DNA of 64,000 bases from Myxococcota bacterium (lineage in GTDB: Bacteria; Myxococcota_A; UBA796; JAJRTE01). Position numbers and translations under genes: made by a program. The stretch lies in contig JAJRTE010000231.1 in NCBI GenBank assembly GCA_024278455.1, positions 1 through 64,000 of the forward strand. The letters are read 5' to 3'. Below the pieces are notes generated by a model. That model was given only the letters and a program-made list of their open reading frames with translations. It did no database searches and was not told where the DNA came from. Position 1 is the stretch's first letter. Each line of letters begins with the position of its first letter. Positions 35,863 through 44,406 of the stretch are shown here, piece by piece.

Positions 35863-35892
35863 TTGACAGGCAGCGGCCTTCACGCCTAGAAT
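35863..35892 (+). promoter_or_regulatory. sigma-70 promoter for TadE/TadG genes
   Basis: A perfect TTGACA (35863-35868) and TAGAAT (35887-35892) are spaced by 18 bases. They lie 35 bases before the TadE-like ATG, showing that the locus is not a single transcript. Confidence 0.6.
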
Positions 35893-35926
35893 CTGGTTGT
35901 GGGCACGCGCGTCGAGGGGGTGGGAA

Positions 35927-36394
35927 ATGGCAGGCGAGACGATGCAACGACACACGGACGACATTGGGCAGAGCACCATCGAGTTCATGTTGATGATCCC
36001 CATCATCTTCGCCATGTTTTTCTTTATCATCGAGATGAGCCTGTATTTCAGCGCGGTGCACTATGCGACCTACGGGACCTACGTGACAGCGCGTTGTCGT
36101 GAGGTCGGCTATGGCGCGAATGGTTCCGGGACGGGAGGCAAGAACAAGGATTACGTGGCATCGCTGGTGCTTACAGGCAGCGTGTTCAGGAACAACTATT
36201 CTGTGACCGAATCATCTACTCAGGGCGTAACGGTTCAGATGCAATCGTGGATTTCCAACTTCCCATTAATCGCCGCGCTATTGCCGGACATGAGGTTTGC
36301 CACGAGTGTGAATTTGGGCCCGGATGAGAGCGCGTATGAGAGAAGCACCGGCACCCCGTGTACCGACAATGATATTGATTCGAACCCATGCTAG
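35927..36394 (+). CDS. TadE-like pseudopilin
   Basis: The 155-residue protein has a prepilin-like leader ending DDIG/QSTIEFMLMIP, with Glu at +5. A strongly hydrophobic helix follows (MIPIIFAMFFFIIEMSLYF), then an extracytoplasmic domain with a few cysteines. The TadE family supplies minor pseudopilins needed for Flp fibre assembly. ATG 35927 follows a GGGGGTGGGAA ribosome site. The next gene (TadG-like) starts 119 bases later. Confidence 0.82.
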   Translation: MAGETMQRHTDDIGQSTIEFMLMIPIIFAMFFFIIEMSLYFSAVHYATYGTYVTARCREVGYGANGSGTGGKNKDYVASLVLTGSVFRNNYSVTESSTQGVTVQMQSWISNFPLIAALLPDMRFATSVNLGPDESAYERSTGTPCTDNDIDSNPC

Positions 36395-36513
36395 AATGGT
36401 ATGGGGTGGCCAGAATGGGTGGAGCGTTTCCTGGCGGCTCCGGCATGGAGACGCACAGACGCCGAGCCGGACCGGCCACGCGGGCGGTGCCTGCTCGGGA
36501 GGGAGGCGACCAG

Positions 36514-37719
36514 ATGGCGTTTCGGCCCAATGAACGACCGTCACAATCCGGTCAGGCCGTGGTGCTGATTGCGCTGTGCCTGTTTTCCATGGTGGTCTTT
36601 CTTGCCATGGCCACGAACATGGGGATCCTGGTCAATGACCGGATACGCATGCAAAACGCCGCTGACCTCGCCGCATACGCCGGCGCATTCGAACAGGCGC
36701 GCGTTCTCAACCGGCTCACGCAGTTGAACCGGCGTATCTTCAATGTCGCGGCGATGACGCGCAAGCAACTGACCTGTCGTGACATGCCCGATTTGGACGA
36801 GGCGATTCACTATGAGGCCACGATAGGCTGTGATCGGGGAACACGCACCCTCGTGGCACTGGGGTGTGAACGTCCCCCCAGGGGTCCCGAGGCGTACATC
36901 AAGATTCAGGCTGCCCGCATGGATGTCAATGCCGTGTTGTTCATGGCGATCAACTACAGGGGCAAGGGTTCCCCGAACAGGGCGGGCCGGTTCACCGCTC
37001 TGCGGAACTTCCCCGGGCTCGGCCGCCCCAGGCATCATACGTTCTACGAGTGGGTGGCGGATTCTCCAACGTCCAAGTTGCCGCCCGCTCCCCTGATCAG
37101 GGTCGAGCGGGCCCAGACCACCTTCAACTATGCCCAGTGGTATCGGCGAGGGCAATGCAGCTTCTGCCCCGCTTGGAAACGCATCGGCTTCATCTGGATT
37201 CCCATAAACATCGGTGGATGCATTTTCGTCTACACCAGCGGCCCATACGACTCCTGGTTCTACAAGGCACCCCCTGGCCCGAACGTCTTCTTTCCTGTCA
37301 GGGTGAATGGCGTGCCGAAAAAGGACTTTCTCGACATCAGGAACAGGCGGGGCGGCTATTTCGGCGGGGATGCCCAGAGGGGGGTCTTGCGCCGCGCGGA
37401 CGAACTGTGGGCCTTCGCTGTGGCCAAGCCCTACGGCGGACACATCGGACCAACGGATGGACAGGGCCAAGCCCACAGCGTGACTTTCAAGTTCTGGATC
37501 AAACGAAAAACTGCGACCGTCTACGATTGGGATTCTTTCAATCGAAACGGGGTCGGCGGGAAGTTCTTCCCGACATACCGGGCACGGATGGCAGGTCTCC
37601 AGGAACAGATGATGGCGCCGGAAGGCGGTAACCTGAAACCCATTCAATTGATGATGCGGGACGCCCAGTTGGCCACGCACGTCGGGCAGGACAAGATCAA
37701 CGACTACATGTTGCACTGA
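36514..37719 (+). CDS. TadG-like pilus assembly protein
   Basis: The 401-residue protein opens with the putative Flp-assembly TadG motif SGQAVVLIALCLFSMVVFLA, followed by NDRIRMQNAADLAAYAGAFE, which is diagnostic of the TadE/G N-terminal region. Unlike its neighbours it lacks the Glu at +5, so it is probably not cleaved. The large C-terminal domain is extracytoplasmic and has no von Willebrand motif that could be seen. A CxxC pair (CSFCPAW) lies near residue 215. ATG 36514 has GGGAGG eight bases upstream; a longer in-frame start at 36388 overlaps the TadE stop. Confidence 0.75.
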   Translation: MAFRPNERPSQSGQAVVLIALCLFSMVVFLAMATNMGILVNDRIRMQNAADLAAYAGAFEQARVLNRLTQLNRRIFNVAAMTRKQLTCRDMPDLDEAIHYEATIGCDRGTRTLVALGCERPPRGPEAYIKIQAARMDVNAVLFMAINYRGKGSPNRAGRFTALRNFPGLGRPRHHTFYEWVADSPTSKLPPAPLIRVERAQTTFNYAQWYRRGQCSFCPAWKRIGFIWIPINIGGCIFVYTSGPYDSWFYKAPPGPNVFFPVRVNGVPKKDFLDIRNRRGGYFGGDAQRGVLRRADELWAFAVAKPYGGHIGPTDGQGQAHSVTFKFWIKRKTATVYDWDSFNRNGVGGKFFPTYRARMAGLQEQMMAPEGGNLKPIQLMMRDAQLATHVGQDKINDYMLH

Positions 37720-37900
37720 CGCGGTACTCCGCGCCCACCGGGGCAGCCGCGGTTGGCGTGACAAGAACAGCAGAAACAGCAAGAGTAGGCACCGTGGGCA
37801 CCCGGCGACTGCCCCGGCATGTCTCGGCTTGGCCCGCGTTCGCTCGAGAGAACCTGACTTGTCCCGTAACCGCAGTGACAACGAATCGAGGAGAGCAGGC

Positions 37901-38383
37901 ATGGTTTCCAGGAATCACACAGCAACGAAAGTCCGGTCGCCCCGGCAAGGGGGCCAGTCGGCGGTAGAGACCATGTTCATGATCCCGCTTCTTCTCTTGG
38001 TGTTCATGGGCATGTACGAATTGTTCACCATCACATTCGCGGCGCAGAATGCCCATATCAGGGCGCGCGAGTATGTACTTCACAATGGGCAATACACCTT
38101 GGACGCCCGGCGCCCGGCGCCCGAGGCGGGCAACCTGGTGAGCAATGGGAGCCTGGACACGTCCGGGAATTCCCCCTTGTTCACCGGTGGGAACTACATC
38201 ATTGCCGATCCCGGTATCTGGGGCCTGTCGTCTGCCATCGCCGCGGGCGGGGGCGGGGCCAAGATGGGCTGGGTGGCCCGGTCCAGCGACAGGGGTATCC
38301 CCGGTGTCGTGACAAGGGCCGGTGATAATGGAACTCGAGTAACCGCTTTCGCTTACATCTGCAGTCCTATGGGCTGTCCTTAG
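37901..38383 (+). CDS. Second TadE-like pseudopilin
   Basis: The 160-residue protein has a leader ending RQGG/QSAVETMFMIP and helix MIPLLLLVFMGMYELFTIT, followed by a glycine-rich outer domain (GLSSAIAAGGGGAKMGWVAR). It shares the prepilin-peptidase cut motif with the TadE protein at 35927. ATG 37901 is preceded by GAGGAGAGCAGG. It ends the middle transcription unit: a weak terminator and a new promoter follow. Confidence 0.75.
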   Translation: MVSRNHTATKVRSPRQGGQSAVETMFMIPLLLLVFMGMYELFTITFAAQNAHIRAREYVLHNGQYTLDARRPAPEAGNLVSNGSLDTSGNSPLFTGGNYIIADPGIWGLSSAIAAGGGGAKMGWVARSSDRGIPGVVTRAGDNGTRVTAFAYICSPMGCP

Positions 38384-38392
38384 CCAACATGG

Positions 38393-38411
38393 CGAAGTCT
38401 CGCGTTTTTTG
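38393..38411 (+). terminator. Weak intrinsic terminator
   Basis: GCGA-AGTC-TCGC forms a short four-pair hairpin directly followed by GTTTTTTG. The T run is good but the stem is short. It sits between the second TadE gene and the cpaB promoter. Confidence 0.4.
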
Positions 38412-38441
38412 TTGACACACGCAGCAGGAATTTGATATTCA
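38412..38441 (+). promoter_or_regulatory. sigma-70 promoter for cpaB-cpaC-cpaF-tadB unit
   Basis: A perfect TTGACA (38412-38417) is followed after 18 bases by TATTCA (38436-38441). The leader to the cpaB ATG is about 135 bases. Confidence 0.55.
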
Positions 38442-38581
38442 GATTGCGGGTGTGGTGGCTTCTCGGGCCCACCAGAGCATCGCGCGCCGGTACCCTGGCC
38501 GCGCCAGGATATCAGTCGTCCCGTCCGTAGGAAATCCGGTTCACGTGAGGCAGAGAAAAGACCTGCCGCAGGGAGCAATTG

Positions 38582-39397
38582 ATGAAAAATCCAAAGGCCT
38601 TCCTCTTGGCTCTTGGTCTGGCCGTGGTCGCCTTCATGGCCCATTGCCGTTACCTTCAGACCGAGCGGGCAAAAATCCTGATGGAGGGGGAACTCATCAA
38701 CACCCTGGTGGCCATCCAGGACATTCCCAAGAACTTCAAGCTCGACGAGACCATGGTTCAGGTGATGGAGGTCCCGCGGAAGTGGCGCCAGCCGGGTGCG
38801 TTGATGGCCGTGGAAGACATCCTGGGCCAGATATCCGCCAACCCGATTCAAAAAGGAGAGCAGGTGCTGCTGACCAAGCTGGTCAGTTTGGAAGACGCCG
38901 GCCTCGCCTACAAGATCCCCAAGAAAAAAAGAGGGATCGCCATCGCCGTCTACGATATCAATGCCGTGGGCGGACACGTCAAGCCCGGCAACTACGTGGA
39001 CATCATCGGAACGTTCGATTTCGGTGAAGGCGACAAGGCGGACATGCGAACGGTCACGCTGTTTCAGAATGTCCACGTTCTGGCAGTCGGGGACGACCTC
39101 GGCCAGACTGTTCCCCAGAATCTCGAGTCGGGCAGCAAGATCGGTACGGAGAACTTCGCCCGCCAGACGCGGCGCAGCAATGGGACGATCGTGGTGAGCC
39201 TCTCACCTCTTGACTGTCAGAAAGTGGTCTTGGCCCAGGAGATGGGCACGTTGACATTGAGTCTGCGTTCATTGTGGGAAGACAGGCGGTTTGTCGAGTT
39301 GGAGAAAACGTCCATTCATACGGCGATCGGTATTCCGAAGAAGGTTCGATATCGCCGCAAGGCCAGCTACCGGACCATTCGAGAGGGTGCCTGGTAG
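38582..39397 (+). CDS. cpaB: Flp pilus assembly protein CpaB/RcpC
   Basis: The 271-residue protein has a signal/anchor (FLLALGLAVVAFMAHCRYLQ), an SAF domain (VAIQDIPKNFKLDETMVQVM) and the CpaB/RcpC C-terminal region (GIAIAVYDINAVGGHVKPGN, then VDIIGTFDF). It works in the periplasm with the secretin that follows 100 bases downstream. ATG 38582 is used, preceded by GCAGGGAG; a TTG at 38579 would add one residue. Family length is normal. Confidence 0.88.
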   Translation: MKNPKAFLLALGLAVVAFMAHCRYLQTERAKILMEGELINTLVAIQDIPKNFKLDETMVQVMEVPRKWRQPGALMAVEDILGQISANPIQKGEQVLLTKLVSLEDAGLAYKIPKKKRGIAIAVYDINAVGGHVKPGNYVDIIGTFDFGEGDKADMRTVTLFQNVHVLAVGDDLGQTVPQNLESGSKIGTENFARQTRRSNGTIVVSLSPLDCQKVVLAQEMGTLTLSLRSLWEDRRFVELEKTSIHTAIGIPKKVRYRRKASYRTIREGAW

Positions 39398-39497
39398 TGG
39401 GACCGACCGGCATGGCCGTCTCCCCGACGTGTCCCATCCTCGTCGCGAGACAGTTGTTGGTGTCTCGCCCGTTCTCGAATCGTTCCTGATGGAGTGC

Positions 39498-41018
39498 ATG
39501 GTGAAATCTCCTCTGAAGGCTGTTGGTACTCGCGTCGCCCTTTGGGGTATCGCCGCCCTGGTGTTGGTCTCTGTTCGCTGGGCCCATCCGGTCGACGCAC
39601 AAGAGAACCGGGCGACCACATCCGGCGGCTCCAAGCAGATCACCCTGGTCGTCGGGCAGCAGAAGATAATCAAAACACCATACAAGATTGGCGACATATC
39701 GGTCGGGAATTCCCGGGTGATCGCGGTGACGCCATTTCGTGAGCGGCGGGAGATCTTGTTGCAGGGTCTCCGTCCCGGAACCGGCTCGTTGTTGATCATG
39801 GATACGCGACAAAACCACCGGGACAACTACGAGATCCAGGTGCTCTCGGAGGACCTGCAACGTACCGTCAACAATATCGAGGCGATGCTGAGCGACGTCG
39901 AGGGACTTCGCTTCCGCGTGGTCGGGAACCAGGTAGTGATAGAAGGGGAGGTCTATCTCGAGGAGGAAATCCGGCGGGTGGAGGCCATCGCTGCCAAGAA
40001 TCCCAACGTGACAGCCATGGTCAGCCTCTCCCCCGTCACCCAGCGTATCCTCGCCAATACCATCGAGAAGGAGATCGGGCGGCCGGACATCAAGGCAAGG
40101 CCTCTCCGCAACCAGATACTGCTCGAGGGCATCGTCTATTCAGAGACAGCGAAGGTTCGTGCCGAGGCGATTGCCCGGGCCTACTATGGCAACATCGTGA
40201 ACGTGCTCGAGGTGCGTAAATCCGAGCGGCCACCGTCCCGTGACAAGACCATCGTGCTGATAGCGCACTATGTCAACCTGTCCAAGTCCCTCCTGAACAG
40301 TTGGGGTATCCAGTGGACACCTCTCTTCGTCGGTGGCACGTCCAGTTCCGGCTCCAGCGGATCCTCCGCCGCAGGCGCTTCTGCCGTCGACGCCGAGATC
40401 TATGCAGAGTATGACATCACGAACAACAAGTTGACGTTCTCCCCCGTGGAACTCACGTCGACCGCTGCCGTGCTGCTTCCCAACATACAGAAAGCCAAGT
40501 CGTCCGGGTATGTGCGCGTCATCGAGAACCCGACCGTCTCGGTAAAGAGTGGGGAACCGGTGAAGATGTTTGCCGGCATGCAGTATCCGTATCCGGTCTA
40601 CAGCAGTATGGGGATGACGCTCGAATGGAAGGACATCGGTGTCACGCTCGAGGCGACGCCCTATGCCCAGGGTGACAGTGTGGACATGCAGTTGAAAATC
40701 GAAGTCACCGACCTTGGACAGATCTCCAATTCCAACGGCGATCCCGCGATCGACACCAACCGGATCGAGACCCGGCAGTTCTGCAAGGCGGGAGAATCGA
40801 TCGTTATCGGGGGACTGTCACGGTTGTCTGATTCCGTTGTCTACAATCGTCCACCCCCTGCCGCACCGGGGGCGTTGGTTCAGCTCTTCAAGTCGAAAGA
40901 GTACAACAAGGCCAAGAGTCAGTTCCTGGTTTTCATTACGCCGCAGATCCACGAGACCTCGTCCACTGCGAACAGGGAAATCCAGGAGAAGTTCAACTTG
41001 AAGGAAGTCAAGCAATAG
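39498..41018 (+). CDS. cpaC: Tad outer-membrane secretin CpaC/RcpA
   Basis: The 506-residue protein has a signal peptide (WGIAALVLVSVRWAHPVDAQ), an N-terminal pilus-assembly domain (TLVVGQQKIIKTPYKIGDIS) and two BON-like modules. The secretin C-domain follows (SSGYVRVIENPTVSVKSGEP, VTLEATPYAQGD, then VIGGLSRLSDSVV and FLVFITPQI). It forms the outer-membrane gate of the pilus. The start at ATG 39498 has GGAG close upstream; ATG 39489 is also in frame but without a ribosome site. It is followed after 78 bases by the fused ATPase. Confidence 0.9.
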   Translation: MVKSPLKAVGTRVALWGIAALVLVSVRWAHPVDAQENRATTSGGSKQITLVVGQQKIIKTPYKIGDISVGNSRVIAVTPFRERREILLQGLRPGTGSLLIMDTRQNHRDNYEIQVLSEDLQRTVNNIEAMLSDVEGLRFRVVGNQVVIEGEVYLEEEIRRVEAIAAKNPNVTAMVSLSPVTQRILANTIEKEIGRPDIKARPLRNQILLEGIVYSETAKVRAEAIARAYYGNIVNVLEVRKSERPPSRDKTIVLIAHYVNLSKSLLNSWGIQWTPLFVGGTSSSGSSGSSAAGASAVDAEIYAEYDITNNKLTFSPVELTSTAAVLLPNIQKAKSSGYVRVIENPTVSVKSGEPVKMFAGMQYPYPVYSSMGMTLEWKDIGVTLEATPYAQGDSVDMQLKIEVTDLGQISNSNGDPAIDTNRIETRQFCKAGESIVIGGLSRLSDSVVYNRPPPAAPGALVQLFKSKEYNKAKSQFLVFITPQIHETSSTANREIQEKFNLKEVKQ

Positions 41019-41096
41019 TGTTGACGGGCGTGTTGTTCTTCCGCCTCCTTCGGCCCGGTCCGGCCCGCGGGGGCAGCGCGTTCGCCGAGGAACCGC

Positions 41097-43391
41097 ATGA
41101 TACGCAATCAACGTCCAGCGCGTCCGGCCGCGACTTCCGTCGCGCGGCAAGGACAGCCTCGCCCGGCCCAGCCGGCTCGAGTCGCTACGCAAGCGGTGCC
41201 TCGAGCCCGGACCATCTCCATCATCGGGGCGAAAGACGGTGTCGGGAAGTCCGTCTTCGCAGCGAATCTCGCCATTTCGTTCCTGCGCGAGACCAAACGT
41301 CGCGTTTTGCTCATCGATTTGGACTGGAGTTTTTGCGGCGATATCAAGAGGCTCCTCGGTCTGCCGGAGGTGAAATCGCTCACGGAGATAGCCCCATTCG
41401 CCGATCGCCTCGACCCCAGCATTCTTCGTGGCTTCATCACGCCCCATCAATCCGGCATCGGAGTCATGCAGTTGTACAGGGACCGGAACGATCTGAAACG
41501 GTTGTCCCCCGACCTGTTCGCCAAAGTGCTCGATCTTCTGGGCTCGATTTTCGATTTCATTCTGATTGATGGGGGAACCACCATCAATGCCATGGTGGTC
41601 AAGGCGCTCGAGCGATCGACCGTGACCTTCATCATGGCGACGCCGGATCTGCTGGCGCTTCACCAGACCCGGTTGCTGGTGGACAAGCTGCAATCGCTCC
41701 ATTTCCCGAAAGAGATCTTGAAGGTCATTCTCAACTGTTTCGAGCCACGTAGCCCGGTGACGCTGGAGATAGTGACTCAGACGCTTCAGCGCCAGGTTTT
41801 GACGACTGTCATTCGGGACGACGCAATCGTTCGCGATGCGATGCTGGCCGCAGTGCCTTTTGTTCTCGCGCAGCCTCGAGCGAGCTTGACGCGAAACTAT
41901 GACGACTTCGTGAGGAATCTCATCGAGAGGCGGATCCTTGACGCGCTCCAGGGCGTTCGGAAGCCCTTGGGAGTGAGCCTGGGGACGGATGAGGATCTGG
42001 GAGAGTCCGCCGAGGGCGGTGCCGCGTTCGTGGCTGATGCTCAGAAGGAGATGAAGAGCTGGCTGGAGGGTCGTGCCAAGCGCCGTGCCGGGCGAGGCCG
42101 GGAGATGGACGCCAGGACCACGCTCAAGCTCCTCATTCATAAGCGACTGCTCGAGGTGCTCGATCTCAAGAAGCTCGATGCCGAACTCAAGAACCACGAC
42201 GAGAAGGAGCGCATTCTCAGGGAGAGGACGGAGCGGGCCATCGTCCAGATTCTCGACCAGGAAGGGAGCCACATCACCTCGAGGGAGGAGCGCGGCCGCA
42301 TCGTCAAGGAAGTGCTCGATGAAGCCCTTGGGCTCGGGCCGCTCGAGGATCTGCTCAACGATCCGACGGTCACCGAAGTGATGGTGAACGGGCGGGACCG
42401 GGTGTTCGTGGAGCGTGCCGGCAAGCTGCAGTTGACCGATATCACGTTCACCGACGACACGCAGCTTCTTGCCGTTATCGAGCGTATCGTGGCGCCGCTG
42501 GGCCGTCGGATCGACGAGAAGTCTCCCATGGTGGATGCCAGGTTGAAGGATGGGTCACGAGTCAACGCCATCATCCCGCCCCTGGCCATCGATGGTGCCG
42601 CGCTGACCATTCGGAAATTCTCCAAGGACCCGCTGGGATACAAAGATCTCATCAGGTTCGGGTCCATGACCGATGATATCGCGGATTTTCTCAGGGCGTG
42701 TATCGAGGCACGTCTGAACGTGATTATCTCCGGTGGAACCGGATCCGGAAAAACGACCTTGTTGAACGTCTTGTCGTCGTTCATTCCGCCTGACGAGCGT
42801 ATCGTGACGGTCGAAGACTCCGCGGAACTGCAGCTTTCCCAGCCCCACATCGTGCGGCTGGAGACGCGACCTCCCAACATCGAGGGCGTGGGAGAGATCA
42901 CGATTCGCGACCTGGTGAGAAACTGCCTGAGGATGAGACCTGACCGTATCGTGGTCGGCGAGTGTCGTGGAGGTGAAGCGCTCGACATGTTGCAGGCGAT
43001 GAACACGGGGCATGATGGATCTCTGACGACGATTCATGCCAACAGCCCGCGGGATGCCCTTTCCCGGCTGGAGACGTTGATCATGTTCGCCGGCCTCGAG
43101 TTGCCATCCAAGGCGATTCGCGAGCAGATCGCCAGTGCGATCAACATCATCGTCCAACAAGGTAGGCTGGCGGATGGGAGCCGGAAGATCGTGAAGATCA
43201 GCGAAGTCACGGGGCTGGAGGGGCAAACCATCACGTTGCAGGACATATTCCTGTTCAGACAGACTGGCGTGGACAAGAATCGCCGGGTCATCGGGAAGTT
43301 CGTTCCGACAGGCTTCATTCCCAAATTCGTCGAAGGCCTCACCGCCAAGGGAATTACGATTCCCAAGGGGCTCTTCAGACAACAGTTGTAG
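41097..43391 (+). CDS. cpaF: Fused CpaE/TadZ-like and CpaF/TadA ATPase
   Basis: The 764-residue protein joins two Tad proteins that are usually separate. Residues about 38-290 form a MinD/ParA-type ATPase with deviant Walker A IIGAKDGVGKS and LLIDLDWSF, the CpaE/TadZ localisation factor, but without the usual N-terminal receiver-like domain. After a charged linker, residues about 340-760 form the CpaF secretion ATPase: VTEVMVNGRDRVFVERAGKL, Walker A SGGTGSGKTTLLN near 545, Asp box VTVEDSAEL, Walker B RPDRIVVGECRGGEALDM and the His box SLTTIHANSPRDAL. The frame is continuous and has no hint of a lost stop. ATG 41097 follows CCGAGGAACC. tadB follows eight bases after its stop. Confidence 0.9.
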   Translation: MIRNQRPARPAATSVARQGQPRPAQPARVATQAVPRARTISIIGAKDGVGKSVFAANLAISFLRETKRRVLLIDLDWSFCGDIKRLLGLPEVKSLTEIAPFADRLDPSILRGFITPHQSGIGVMQLYRDRNDLKRLSPDLFAKVLDLLGSIFDFILIDGGTTINAMVVKALERSTVTFIMATPDLLALHQTRLLVDKLQSLHFPKEILKVILNCFEPRSPVTLEIVTQTLQRQVLTTVIRDDAIVRDAMLAAVPFVLAQPRASLTRNYDDFVRNLIERRILDALQGVRKPLGVSLGTDEDLGESAEGGAAFVADAQKEMKSWLEGRAKRRAGRGREMDARTTLKLLIHKRLLEVLDLKKLDAELKNHDEKERILRERTERAIVQILDQEGSHITSREERGRIVKEVLDEALGLGPLEDLLNDPTVTEVMVNGRDRVFVERAGKLQLTDITFTDDTQLLAVIERIVAPLGRRIDEKSPMVDARLKDGSRVNAIIPPLAIDGAALTIRKFSKDPLGYKDLIRFGSMTDDIADFLRACIEARLNVIISGGTGSGKTTLLNVLSSFIPPDERIVTVEDSAELQLSQPHIVRLETRPPNIEGVGEITIRDLVRNCLRMRPDRIVVGECRGGEALDMLQAMNTGHDGSLTTIHANSPRDALSRLETLIMFAGLELPSKAIREQIASAINIIVQQGRLADGSRKIVKISEVTGLEGQTITLQDIFLFRQTGVDKNRRVIGKFVPTGFIPKFVEGLTAKGITIPKGLFRQQL

Positions 43392-43399
43392 GAGGCAAG

Positions 43400-44293
43400 A
43401 TGTCCTCGTTCGTGCTGTGGTTGGGGGGCTTGCTGTGTACCGCGATGGCCGTGTTCGTGTTTTTCTTCACCGTCTACGAGTCCATGGTGGATGCCGCCCG
43501 GCTGAAGATCGATGCCTATTCGGACTACGTTCGCGAGCAGTTCGACAGCATGTTCATCGATCTGAGCAAGAAGCGGTGCGTGGCGGTGATCCTCGTTTCC
43601 GTTGGAATCTCGGCCTTGATTCCGCTTCTGACCCTTTCTGGCAAGAGCTATACGTGGGGCTGGAACTTGCTCCGGGTCTTGCTCGTGGTCGGGTTCGGGT
43701 ATGTCGGGTGGAGAACGCCCCGGACGATCCTCCGAATCATGTGGAACCGCAGGGTGGCCAAGTTCGATGAGCAGATGCTCGACGCTTTGACCCTGATGTC
43801 CAATGCCCTCAAGGCCGGACTGTCCTTCATCCAGTCGATGGATACCGTGGTCAAGGAGATGCCCAACCCTATTTCCCAGGAATTCGGGCTCGTCCTTCGT
43901 CATCAGCAACTGGGCGGCGGTGTCAACGAGTCCCTCGAGAGCCTCGAGAAACGGATGGGCTCGGAGGATGTTCGTATCATCGTCACCGCGATCATGATCC
44001 TGCGAGACACGGGGGGCAATCTGTCCGAAACGTTCGACACCATCGCCTACACGATTCGTGAACGCAAGAAAGTCAAGGGCAAGATCGCGGCGCTCACAGC
44101 CCAGGGAATCATGCAGGGTATCATCATCTTCTGCATGCCGTTCGTTTTGGGCCTCATCCTCTACGTCATGGACCCGGTACTCATATCGAGATTGTGGCAG
44201 ACCGTCCTGGGTGTCATCCTGCTCTGTATCATGCTGCTTTTGCAGGGAATCGGCGGCCTGATCATGAAGAAGGTCGTCACGATCGAAGTCTAG
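43400..44293 (+). CDS. tadB: Tad pilus inner-membrane protein TadB (T2SS F family)
   Basis: The 297-residue protein has two N-terminal helices, the GspF-type domain (LDALTLMSNALKAGLSFIQS, then LGGGVNESLESLEKRMG) and two C-terminal helices (IIIFCMPFVLGLILYVMDPV). Its partner in the inner-membrane platform, TadC, is encoded at 22580. AGGAGG precedes ATG 43400. It is the last gene of the pilus locus and converges with the NACHT gene 113 bases away. Confidence 0.88.
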   Translation: MSSFVLWLGGLLCTAMAVFVFFFTVYESMVDAARLKIDAYSDYVREQFDSMFIDLSKKRCVAVILVSVGISALIPLLTLSGKSYTWGWNLLRVLLVVGFGYVGWRTPRTILRIMWNRRVAKFDEQMLDALTLMSNALKAGLSFIQSMDTVVKEMPNPISQEFGLVLRHQQLGGGVNESLESLEKRMGSEDVRIIVTAIMILRDTGGNLSETFDTIAYTIRERKKVKGKIAALTAQGIMQGIIIFCMPFVLGLILYVMDPVLISRLWQTVLGVILLCIMLLLQGIGGLIMKKVVTIEV

Positions 44294-44406
44294 GGCGAGA
44301 ACCGCGTCCCCTTCCCGCAGCATGGAGCCCGGCACGCGACGGCTCTTGTCGGCCCCGCCGCGGTAGCCACACCTGGTCGGCCGGCGTGTACCACGCCCTC
44401 TCGCCG

